A stretch of 9,240 nucleotides of DNA, from NCBI GenBank assembly GCA_964532655.1, contig CAZHMZ010000151.1:1-9240 (forward strand), read 5' to 3'. This stretch comes from JAJFTV01 sp964532655. Its GTDB lineage: Bacteria > Chloroflexota > Anaerolineae > Anaerolineales > Anaerolineaceae. Below are positions 1-7,912 of this stretch, piece after piece. Within the stretch, counting starts at the first letter, position 1. Each line of letters opens with the position of its first letter. The position numbers and the translations under genes were made by a program. The notes below the pieces were generated by a model, which ran no database searches, was not told where the DNA came from, and saw only the letters and a program-made list of their open reading frames with translations.

Positions 1-578
1 TGCGGATATCGTGGTAGGCGAAGGCCAGCCTTTGGGCATCCCGATGGAATTCGGTGGTCCCTATCTGGGTTTATTCGCCACCACCAATGAGCTGATGCGC
101 AAGATCGCCGGCCGCCTGGTGGGTGAAACAGTGGATGACCAGGGAAGGCGCGGTTACGTACTCACCCTGACAGCCCGTGAGCAGCATATTCGTCGTGAAA
201 GAGCCACATCCAATATCTGTTCAAACCAGGGGTTGATGGCACTTGCTTCGACCGTCTATTTGAGCCTGCTGGGAAAGAATGGTTTGCGCCAGGTAGCGGA
301 ACTCTGCTATCACAAAGCGCATTACGCCGCGGATCAGATTTCACAGATCCCGGGCTTTAAACTTTGCCACGATACACCTTTCTTCCATGAATTTGCCGTA
401 TGCTGCCCCGCTCCGGTCTCGGAGATCAACGCAGCTCTGCTGGAACACGGCATTATCGGTGGTTACGATTTAGGACAGGATTATCCCGAGTTGAAAGATC
501 ACATGCTCATCGCTGTGACGGAAAAGATGCCCAGCGAAGACATCGATTATCTCTGTGAAGTCCTGAAGGAGTTTTCTC

Positions 579-586
<8 letters not shown>
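1..586 (+). CDS. gcvPA: Glycine dehydrogenase (decarboxylating) subunit 1, C-terminal part (partial, 5' end outside window)
   Basis: This is the N-terminal-half (alpha) subunit of the split P-protein of the glycine cleavage system, a cytoplasmic PLP enzyme that decarboxylates glycine and passes the aminomethyl group to lipoyl-GcvH. The frame is open from base 2 to the TGA at 584-586, giving 194 residues of a protein usually near 450. Family-typical stretches are visible: DIVVGEGQPLGIPMEFGGPY near the left edge, then LTAREQHIRRERATSNICSN and QGLMAL. There is a GTG at position 11, but it lies inside this conserved block and is not the start; the real start is to the left of the window. The 3' end overlaps gcvPB by 8 bp, so the two are co-transcribed and probably translationally coupled. 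Split gcvPA/gcvPB is known in Chloroflexota, Firmicutes, Thermus and archaea, whereas Proteobacteria usually have one fused gcvP. Confidence 0.96.
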
Positions 587-2042
<1,456 letters not shown>

Positions 2043-2061
2043 ACCCATCTGTTCGATTTTT

Positions 2062-2089
2062 CCAAAAGCTGCCGCTTGGCAGCTTTTGG
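2062..2089 (+). terminator. Probable terminator after gcvPB
   Basis: A perfect 12-bp stem (CCAAAAGCTGCC, 2062-2073, with its complement at 2078-2089) closes on a 4-base GCTT loop, 19 bases past the gcvPB stop. The outer part of the right arm contains TTTT and is followed by TATTTAATT, so a weak U-rich tail exists but not a long run. I read it as the end of the gcvPA-gcvPB transcript. Confidence 0.7.
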
Positions 2090-2198
2090 TATTTAATTCA
2101 ACAGGCATGTTTATTGCACCTTCTTAACAGTGTAAAGATTTCCAGTCACTTAACAAATTTCTGAGCTTGAATCGGTCATGTAAAATCTGATTCTTATA

Positions 2199-2204
2199 TA
2201 TAAT
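2199..2204 (+). promoter_or_regulatory. Candidate -10 box for the pilin gene
   Basis: A perfect TATAAT lies 25 bases upstream of the pilin ATG and 10 bases upstream of its ribosome binding site. The position 17 bases further upstream (TCATGT, 2176-2181) is a poor -35, so either an activator is needed or another sigma factor is used. The stretch is AT-rich, so a chance match is possible. The 2043-2228 gap otherwise holds the gcvPB hairpin and a 7-base direct repeat CTTAACA (2123-2129 and 2149-2155). Confidence 0.4.
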
Positions 2205-2215
2205 GAGTATCGTGG

Positions 2216-2226
2216 AAGGAGGTGAT
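2216..2226 (+). promoter_or_regulatory. Very strong ribosome binding site of the pilin gene
   Basis: AAGGAGGTGAT is an uninterrupted 11-base complement to the usual 3' end of bacterial 16S rRNA. It lies 6 bases (measured from GGAGG) before the ATG at 2229. This is the best evidence that the short downstream frame is translated, and it fits a structural protein needed in many copies. Confidence 0.85.
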
Positions 2227-2228
2227 TG

Positions 2229-2381
2229 ATGATGCTTTTTGCACCAAAAACGCAAACCGGACAGGGTTTGGTCGAATATGCATTAATTCTATTATTGATC
2301 GCACTTGTCGTAATTCTCGTTTTGACTATGTTCGGGAATTCTCTTGGCGTCACATATTCAAATATCATTGATTCGATATAG
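2229..2381 (+). CDS. Flp family type IVb prepilin (50 aa)
   Basis: This small gene encodes a 50-residue protein with the layout of a Flp/Fap-type pilin subunit, the building block of tight-adherence (Tad) pili. An 11-residue basic leader (MMLFAPKTQTG) is followed by a hydrophobic segment beginning QGLVEYALILLLIALVVIL. If prepilin peptidase cuts after Gly11, Glu falls at mature position +5 and Tyr at +6, as in the Flp family. The mature subunit would be 39 residues with one helix and a short tail (MFGNSLGVTYSNIIDSI). Two adjacent ATG codons (2229 and 2232) are possible starts; the first has better spacing (6 bases) to the ribosome binding site. The gene stands alone between two terminators; no tadA, tadB, tadC, rcpA or prepilin peptidase gene is visible. 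Pilin-like is well supported by sequence; the exact function (attachment, motility or another filament) is inference. Confidence 0.88.
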   Translation: MMLFAPKTQTGQGLVEYALILLLIALVVILVLTMFGNSLGVTYSNIIDSI

Positions 2382-2399
2382 TCCATTTTCTTTCAGGCT

Positions 2400-2442
2400 C
2401 ACAAAAAAAGACAGGTGAGTGTCTCACCTGTCTTTTTTTGTG
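2400..2442. terminator. Bidirectional rho-independent terminator between pilin and alaS
   Basis: A perfect 20-bp inverted repeat (arms 2400-2419 and 2423-2442) with a 3-base TGT loop has a GC-richer core (GACAGGTGAG). It is flanked by seven A on the left arm and seven T on the right arm. It therefore gives a U-run on either strand, and it sits 18 bases after the pilin stop and 28 bases after the convergent alaS stop. It should end both transcripts. Confidence 0.93.
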
Positions 2443-2470
2443 TTGATCGATCAGGTATCGCCAGAACCGC

Positions 2471-5206
2471 TCAGGAAATCAGGTTCTGTTTGATGTATTC
2501 ATCGGTCAATTGAAGAGCGTCCTGCAGCTTATCGGCGAATTTACCACCCGCCTGCGCGAGTGTCGGTTTTCCACCCCCACCGCCGCCAATTTCCTTCGCC
2601 AGCGTTCGGATCATCTTCACCGCATCCAGACCCCGCCCTGCCAGATCCTGACTGACAGCAATCAGAATAGAGGGCTTGCCCTCTTTACTCGATGCCAGTA
2701 CCGCCACTCCGCTGGAATATTTTTCACGGAATTGATCGGACAATGACCTCAGAGTATCGATATCTGTTTCAGGAACAATACCGGTCAACACCGCAACATC
2801 GTTGATTTGACGAGTATTTTTCAACAGGTCGGTAAAAGCGCTGTTTGCGTTCTGCTGCACAAGCTGCTGGATTTGCTTTTTGGATTGATCCAGTTCTTCC
2901 ATCAGGGAGGTAATCCTGGCAGGCACGTCTTCAGGGACGCTGTTCAGAATACGACCAGCACGTTTCAAGGCGGTCATCTGGTTATGTGCCAGATGGTAGG
3001 CGCCTTCACCGGTTACCGCTTCGATACGACGCACACCGGAAGCCACACTTCCTTCGCTTTGAATGAAAAATATACCAATTTCTCCGGTGTTGTGAACATG
3101 GGTACCGCCGCACAGTTCATAAGAGATGGGCGATTTCGCGCCAATTTTGACGGCGCGCACCGTTTGCCCGTATTTTTCACCAAACAGGGCGGTTGCGCCG
3201 TCACTGATTGCCTCATCGAGGCTTTTCACAGCCGTATCGAGATCAAACTCCGCATAGATATTCTGGTTGACAATCTCCTCAACTTTGTAGAGTTGCTCTT
3301 GCGTGACCGCTTCAGGATGTGTGAAGTCAAACCGCAGATACTCCGGGCTTACCAGAGAACCGGCCTGACGGGCGTGTTCACCCAATACTTGATGCAGCGC
3401 GGCATGCAACAGATGCGTGGCGGTATGGTTGCGCATGATCGCCAGCCGCCGGCGTCGATCAACTGCAGCCTGGGTATGGTCACCTACACTGGGAATGCCT
3501 CGTGTTACTTTGCCGGACAGAACAATCAATCCCGCCGCGGCTTTACTGGCGTGGTCGATTGCAATCTGCCAGTCACCGTTATTCCCGGTAACCCATCCGG
3601 TATCTGCCACCTGTCCGCCTGATTCGATATAGAAAGGCGAATCCGGGATGACAATTTCAACGCTTTCGCCAGTCTGAGCCTCCCTGCACAACAGGCCATC
3701 CTTCAGCAAAGCCAGCAATTCACCGGAACGGGTCAGATCACCATATGGATCGTACGACACCCCGGTGGACGGCAGTTTCCCGTTATCGACCAGGTCTTCG
3801 AGAATATGACTGAAAAGATCCGAGCGTTCGATATTTCCGCCATCGAAACCTTTCCCGGCCGATGAGACCAGCCGATGTGCTTCCATGGCGCTTTGGAAAC
3901 CCTGCACATCGACCGAAAAACCCGCCTCCAAAGCGATATCGCGGGTGATTTCCAGTGGTAAACCGTGCGTGGCATACAGATCGAATACATCCTCGCCTTT
4001 CAGCATCTTCTGACCGCTCGGCTTCAGTTCATCAAACAGTTCTTGCAATCGCGCCAGCCCGTTTTCGACTGTTTTCTGGAAACGTACCTCTTCACGATAC
4101 AGTTGATCGCGGATGATTTCCCGACTTTTCACCAGTTCGGGATATGCCGCCCCAAATTCACGCACCACAATCTCTGACAGTTTGTACAAAAATGGATCCA
4201 TCAAGCCAATCTTGCGTCCAAACAGGGCAGCACGCCGGATAATCATACGGCAGACGTAGTTTCTGGCGACATTTCCCGGGATCACACCATCGGCAATCAA
4301 GAAAGACGAGGTGCGGATGTGATCGCTGATCACACGGTACGGCGTGCGACTCTCCTGCCTCTTTTGATCATCATGTCCGGTCATTTCCTGAATGGCGTCC
4401 ATGATAGGTGAAAACAGATCGGTGGCGTAGTTGGATTCGACATGCTGGAGGATGGAAACGATTCGTTCAAACCCCATGCCGGTATCCACATGCTTTTGCG
4501 GCAGGGTTTGGAAGGTGGTCGCATCCACCCGATTGTATTGGATAAATACCAGGTTCCAGATCTCGAGATAACGTGTGCAATCGCCGTTTACCGAACAGAC
4601 ATGCCCTGGAACCCCTTTTTTATTGCAGCGATCCGGTCCAAAGTCATAATGGATCTCGCTGCAAGGCCCGCAGGGGCCGGTTTCTGCCATCTCCCACAAA
4701 TTGTCTTTTCGTCCAAAATACAAAATGTGAGAAGGATCCAGCCCCGGTTGTGATTTCCACTCCTGTACCGCTTCGTCATCCGTAGGAAGCTGTCCGTGAT
4801 CATCTTTGAAAACTGTAAACCATAAACGAGATGGATCGAGTTTCCATACGCGTGTCAGCAGACCCCATGCCCAGGCGATGGCTTCTTTTTTATAATAATC
4901 GCCAAAGGACCAGTTCCCCAGCATTTCAAAAAAGGTGTGATGCGTGTCATCACGCCCCACTTCATCGAGATCGTTATGCTTACCGGCTACACGCAGACAC
5001 TTTTGCGAATCAACCGCTCTGGTGTACGGGCGTTTGTCTGTACCCAGAAAGACATCTTTGAACTGAACCATACCCGCGTTGGTGAACAGCAGGGTCTGAT
5101 CGCCGCCAGGCACCAGTGATGCGGATGGAACCGCTGTATGGCCTCTTTCAACAAAGAAGTCAATAAACGATTGACGGATTTCTGCACCCGATAAGGTTTT
5201 ATTCAT
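2471..5206 (-). CDS. alaS: Alanine--tRNA ligase
   Basis: Alanyl-tRNA synthetase charges tRNA-Ala in the cytoplasm and hydrolyses mischarged Ser/Gly-tRNA. Using the ATG at 5206 the protein has 911 residues, slightly longer than the E. coli enzyme. The order is: class II catalytic domain (about 1-250; TNAGMVQFKDVFLG, MLGNWSFGDYYK, GPCGPCSEIHYD, DTGMGFERI), tRNA-recognition helices (about 250-460), editing domain with zinc-site motifs HTATH (594-598) and CGGTH (699-703), a coiled coil (about 760-800), and a C-terminal DHHA1/C-Ala domain with GGGGGG (872-877) and AQAGG. A cysteine-bearing insertion (C194, C204, C210) follows GPCGPC. A TTG at 5212 is in frame, but GGAG at 5213-5216 touches it, whereas that site is 6 bases from the ATG, so I chose the ATG. 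The gene is convergent with the pilin gene and has its own predicted promoter. Confidence 0.98.
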   Translation of the reverse strand: MNKTLSGAEIRQSFIDFFVERGHTAVPSASLVPGGDQTLLFTNAGMVQFKDVFLGTDKRPYTRAVDSQKCLRVAGKHNDLDEVGRDDTHHTFFEMLGNWSFGDYYKKEAIAWAWGLLTRVWKLDPSRLWFTVFKDDHGQLPTDDEAVQEWKSQPGLDPSHILYFGRKDNLWEMAETGPCGPCSEIHYDFGPDRCNKKGVPGHVCSVNGDCTRYLEIWNLVFIQYNRVDATTFQTLPQKHVDTGMGFERIVSILQHVESNYATDLFSPIMDAIQEMTGHDDQKRQESRTPYRVISDHIRTSSFLIADGVIPGNVARNYVCRMIIRRAALFGRKIGLMDPFLYKLSEIVVREFGAAYPELVKSREIIRDQLYREEVRFQKTVENGLARLQELFDELKPSGQKMLKGEDVFDLYATHGLPLEITRDIALEAGFSVDVQGFQSAMEAHRLVSSAGKGFDGGNIERSDLFSHILEDLVDNGKLPSTGVSYDPYGDLTRSGELLALLKDGLLCREAQTGESVEIVIPDSPFYIESGGQVADTGWVTGNNGDWQIAIDHASKAAAGLIVLSGKVTRGIPSVGDHTQAAVDRRRRLAIMRNHTATHLLHAALHQVLGEHARQAGSLVSPEYLRFDFTHPEAVTQEQLYKVEEIVNQNIYAEFDLDTAVKSLDEAISDGATALFGEKYGQTVRAVKIGAKSPISYELCGGTHVHNTGEIGIFFIQSEGSVASGVRRIEAVTGEGAYHLAHNQMTALKRAGRILNSVPEDVPARITSLMEELDQSKKQIQQLVQQNANSAFTDLLKNTRQINDVAVLTGIVPETDIDTLRSLSDQFREKYSSGVAVLASSKEGKPSILIAVSQDLAGRGLDAVKMIRTLAKEIGGGGGGKPTLAQAGGKFADKLQDALQLTDEYIKQNLIS

Positions 5207-5208
5207 TC

Positions 5209-5247
5209 TCAACTCCAGGTTAAAAGAAAATCTCTCTCAGGGGTCAT
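5209..5247 (-). CDS. Possible 12-codon leader peptide upstream of alaS (speculative)
   Basis: A minimal frame MTPERDFLLTWS begins at ATG 5247, preceded by AGGAGG (5251-5256), and ends at TGA 5209-5211, two bases before the alaS ATG. The spacing from AGGAGG to the ATG is only 3 bases, shorter than usual. The frame contains no alanine codon, so it is not a classic amino-acid attenuator. The ribosome-binding-site-like sequence lies in the loop and upper stem of the terminator hairpin, so it may be coincidental. It is listed because ribosomes finishing it would stop next to the alaS start. Confidence 0.15.
   Translation of the reverse strand: MTPERDFLLTWS
5213..5216 (-). promoter_or_regulatory. 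Ribosome binding site deciding the alaS start
   Basis: On the minus strand GGAG is followed by 6 bases (TTGAGA) and then ATG at 5206. The in-frame TTG at 5212 directly abuts GGAG, which leaves no room for initiation there. Confidence 0.7.
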
Positions 5248-5266
5248 CTTCCTCCTGAGAGAGATT
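5222..5266 (-). terminator. Rho-independent terminator of the TPR/caspase-like operon
   Basis: On the minus strand a perfect 13-bp stem (arms 5266-5254 and 5241-5229; core CTCTCTCAGG) with a 12-base loop is followed by TTCTTTT (5228-5222). It begins about 24 bases after the stop of the C25-like gene and lies just upstream of alaS. It should largely separate alaS from the operon above. Confidence 0.82.
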
Positions 5267-5275
5267 ATTATAACA
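5267..5275 (-). promoter_or_regulatory. Extended -10 promoter for alaS
   Basis: The minus strand reads TGTTATAAT (5275 to 5267), an exact match to the extended -10 consensus TGnTATAAT. No good -35 lies 16-18 bases further upstream, which extended -10 promoters often tolerate. Transcription would start near 5260, giving a leader of about 55 bases before the alaS ATG and placing the start inside the left arm of the terminator hairpin. Confidence 0.6.
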
Positions 5276-5290
5276 AATCCTGCGACTCGA

Positions 5291-7912
5291 TCAGCGTGAA
5301 ACTGCCACTTTATCAACATGCCCGTTCCGGTCCACACGGGCCCGTAAATAATGTCGATGCACCTTGGAAGCGATCGGTACAGTCTTGCTGACCGTCACCA
5401 CCGTCTGACCTTTGCCGTTTTTCCGGATAGACCGGCTCATCTTCGATTGGCGTCCTCCTGACGCGTCCTCAAAGCCCGGATCGGTCAGCATCTGCTGCTG
5501 GCTGACGTGGATATTCAATTCCTCCAGACCCGGCAGGTACACTTCGGCGATTTTCTTCACCTCGTGCAGCGTTTCCGCGGAGATGTCCTGCTCGAAATCG
5601 GCCATATCTTCATCATCGGACATGATGTTCACTTTAGGCGCCATAATGCGCTTTACAGCCCGCTTGCTTTTTGCGGTCTGCGCATTGATCGCTGACATGG
5701 GGTCGCCATAGAAGATAAATGATAGAAGGGTCTTCTGATCCTCGCCGTCTAAAAAGCCCTGGCGTTTGTCCATTTCTTTGGTGAACTCGAGTTTGGCCTG
5801 GATGAAGGCCTCACCCAATGTGTTGGCGCTGCTCACGTTTTTCCAGAAGTAGTTAGCAAGCAGATCCGCGCCGATCAATGGGGTGTCAATCGAGCCATAT
5901 GCCACGCAGGTGGAGCCGATAAAAGCCGGTGTGCCAATGCCCAGGTACTTAAGCGCGATGGACTGATCTTCGGTTTTCCCATCCACAAATCCGCCGTAAC
6001 AGGCTTCACTGAATATCACCTCCGGTGAGGCAGATCCTTTGACAATCTCCCGTGGCGTCAGGGCAATCGGGTAATCGATTTGCGATTTCAAATCCCCAGT
6101 TTCACGCTGTCCGTACCATTCAGCGCCATCCTCAACCCCATGCAGGTTGAAATATCCAACCGAAGAGGAAGAGAAGCGGGTTGATTTGATGGAGCCAGTT
6201 TGTTCGGGGGGTGAGGTGAAAAGCTTATTTCCGTACTCAACCGGTTTATAGGCATATTTCGATGAATTTTGCCACACTGCGGCTGAATAGCCAATGCTGG
6301 TGAGTGCTTTCTTCTTTCCATTCTTCTTGGAGCTGACGGCTTTGAAGATATTGAACAGGTTGAGCAGAAACTGCAGCCATGAAGTCGATGGTTTTTTCTC
6401 AACCGTGTGGTGTGAAATAACCGATCGGATCTGGCTTAACAAAAATCCCGCGTCCGTGCCAGATTCATCGGGCAGCCGGCCAACAGGCCATTCCTGTACG
6501 AAATAATTACCGTCTGTGGCGGCATATGGGTTATCCGATTTCACCACCTCGTCCAGATCGTCGGTTGGATTGGGTAGTTGGTGGAAGGGCACGATCTCAT
6601 CACCGCCTACAATCAGCAGCGATCCAATCATTTCACCCTTCTTAGCCAGGAATCGATCCAGTTCCAACAGCATGTTCTTGATCTTCCAGGGATCAATCGA
6701 GTCAAGTGTGGTCAGGCCATAACTGACCATGCTGACTGGGTCATCAGGATAAACCACCAGTGAACCCCAGCCCATGTGGCTACGAATTGCAGTTGCCATC
6801 GATTGCATCTCGGTATCCAGCACCAGAAAAGTCTGCTTTCCGTATTTCTTGATCAAATTGGTTTTGAGCGAAAGAATCACATACACCGGGAAGCGTCCTT
6901 CGGTGCGTTTCAACTCCGGCTGTTTGAGTTTCTTGGAGAGTTTTTCAAAGATCTGATCCACCACCTCAATGGTGTTGGAGACATCTTCTGTTTCAACAAA
7001 ATCTACAGTCTCCGGTTGGGGAGCAACCTCAGGAGTTTTGGGAACATCAAGCTGTTCAGGGGCCTCTAGCGCCTCTTCCGTTGGCTGAGCGGTGCCTTCA
7101 CCCTGGGGGAGATTGTTCAACCCCATAAATGACATCACCTCGACCGGTATTTGCACATTGAATTCCATCTCATAATGATCCGGCCAGAGTGAGCTGTAGC
7201 GGTGCTTGCTGCCCCACAGGCGTGTGGCTACCAAACCCATCGAATCGTTGGTGACACATTGATACAGCAGTTCAACCGCATCCAGATCGTTTCCGTCTGA
7301 CATCAGCAAATCCGCTTCATTCAGGGTGAAGTGCAGGCATTCGGGAAAACGATTGTGGTAAAGGTGAATCAACTGCCTGCTGGCAATGTCGTCCTTTTTC
7401 ACCACAACAATGCGGTGGTGAAGGATCGCCGCCAGTGCCAGGTGCGGCTTGATGGCAATCACCTGCTGGATCAAATGGTCGGCATCTTCATACTGTTCTG
7501 CCAGAAAAGCCTGCCAGGCGGTGCGGAAGATAAAACTCCAATCCGGGATCGAAAAATCGACATAGATTGGTTTACCCATCGCATAAATACAGGAAAGAGT
7601 ATCAATGGATGGATGTGTTTCGCCCTGATCACACAACTTCACCAGCAGTTCCTGGGCTTCTACAAACTCCGGATCATACTCGCACAGCTTTTCAAGCAGG
7701 GCTTTTGCCTCACTGATTTTTCCTTCCGTTGCCAGAATGCGGGCGTGGATGTACTGGATCTCGAGATCACCGGGATATTTCTCCAGCCACAAGTCGGAAA
7801 GCTTCTTTGCGAAAGACAGCGCCTCTGTCTGCAAAGATGCAAACAGCAATTGCTGAAAATCCTTGCGTTGAATAATTCCAGTATTCAGGTAGGTGAGATT
7901 CAAATTATTCAT
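5291..7912 (-). CDS. TPR-like protein with caspase/gingipain-like (C25-type, clan CD) cysteine peptidase domain
   Basis: This is an 873-residue putative cysteine endopeptidase. Residues 1-230 are helical and TPR-like (for example ARILATEGKISEAKALLEKL, 57-76). Residues 266-315 form an acidic, Pro/Glu-rich linker. About 340-745 resembles the gingipain catalytic region: LLIVGGDEIVPFHQLP (432-447), then SDNPYAATDGNYF and VGRLP (459-481), then YFNLHG with H591 and EVIFSEACYGG with C638, the expected His/Cys dyad of clan CD. Residues 511-535 add a hydrophobic helix and a Lys-rich loop. About 755-873 is an unrecognised extension with an acidic start and basic end. There is no signal peptide or membrane anchor, so a cytoplasmic location is likely; gingipains are secreted. 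The ATG at 7912 overlaps the previous stop by 4 bp (ATGA), and a GGAG lies 11 bases upstream. A regulated protease or scaffold is inference; activity, specificity and partner are unknown. Confidence 0.85.
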   Translation of the reverse strand: MNNLNLTYLNTGIIQRKDFQQLLFASLQTEALSFAKKLSDLWLEKYPGDLEIQYIHARILATEGKISEAKALLEKLCEYDPEFVEAQELLVKLCDQGETHPSIDTLSCIYAMGKPIYVDFSIPDWSFIFRTAWQAFLAEQYEDADHLIQQVIAIKPHLALAAILHHRIVVVKKDDIASRQLIHLYHNRFPECLHFTLNEADLLMSDGNDLDAVELLYQCVTNDSMGLVATRLWGSKHRYSSLWPDHYEMEFNVQIPVEVMSFMGLNNLPQGEGTAQPTEEALEAPEQLDVPKTPEVAPQPETVDFVETEDVSNTIEVVDQIFEKLSKKLKQPELKRTEGRFPVYVILSLKTNLIKKYGKQTFLVLDTEMQSMATAIRSHMGWGSLVVYPDDPVSMVSYGLTTLDSIDPWKIKNMLLELDRFLAKKGEMIGSLLIVGGDEIVPFHQLPNPTDDLDEVVKSDNPYAATDGNYFVQEWPVGRLPDESGTDAGFLLSQIRSVISHHTVEKKPSTSWLQFLLNLFNIFKAVSSKKNGKKKALTSIGYSAAVWQNSSKYAYKPVEYGNKLFTSPPEQTGSIKSTRFSSSSVGYFNLHGVEDGAEWYGQRETGDLKSQIDYPIALTPREIVKGSASPEVIFSEACYGGFVDGKTEDQSIALKYLGIGTPAFIGSTCVAYGSIDTPLIGADLLANYFWKNVSSANTLGEAFIQAKLEFTKEMDKRQGFLDGEDQKTLLSFIFYGDPMSAINAQTAKSKRAVKRIMAPKVNIMSDDEDMADFEQDISAETLHEVKKIAEVYLPGLEELNIHVSQQQMLTDPGFEDASGGRQSKMSRSIRKNGKGQTVVTVSKTVPIASKVHRHYLRARVDRNGHVDKVAVSR

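Noticed and set aside
2150..2386. 78-codon open frame on the - strand opposite the pilin gene
   Set aside because: The + strand has a perfect ribosome binding site and a clear Flp pilin sequence; the antisense frame has no family features.
2444..2453. 10-base palindrome TGATCGATCA between terminator and alaS stop
   Set aside because: It is short, downstream of coding sequence on both sides, and not repeated; most likely chance.
2807..3622. 271-codon open frame on the + strand inside alaS
   Set aside because: It lies wholly antisense to strongly conserved AlaRS coding sequence, has no recognisable domain, and its composition looks like a reverse-frame shadow.
5207..5212. TTG start giving a two-residue longer AlaRS
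   Set aside because: The only ribosome binding site (GGAG) directly abuts the TTG and is properly spaced for the ATG at 5206.
5207..5290. T-box or other riboswitch controlling alaS
   Set aside because: The gap is only 84 bases and holds no T-box sequence or antiterminator alternative; the hairpin is explained as the upstream operon's terminator.
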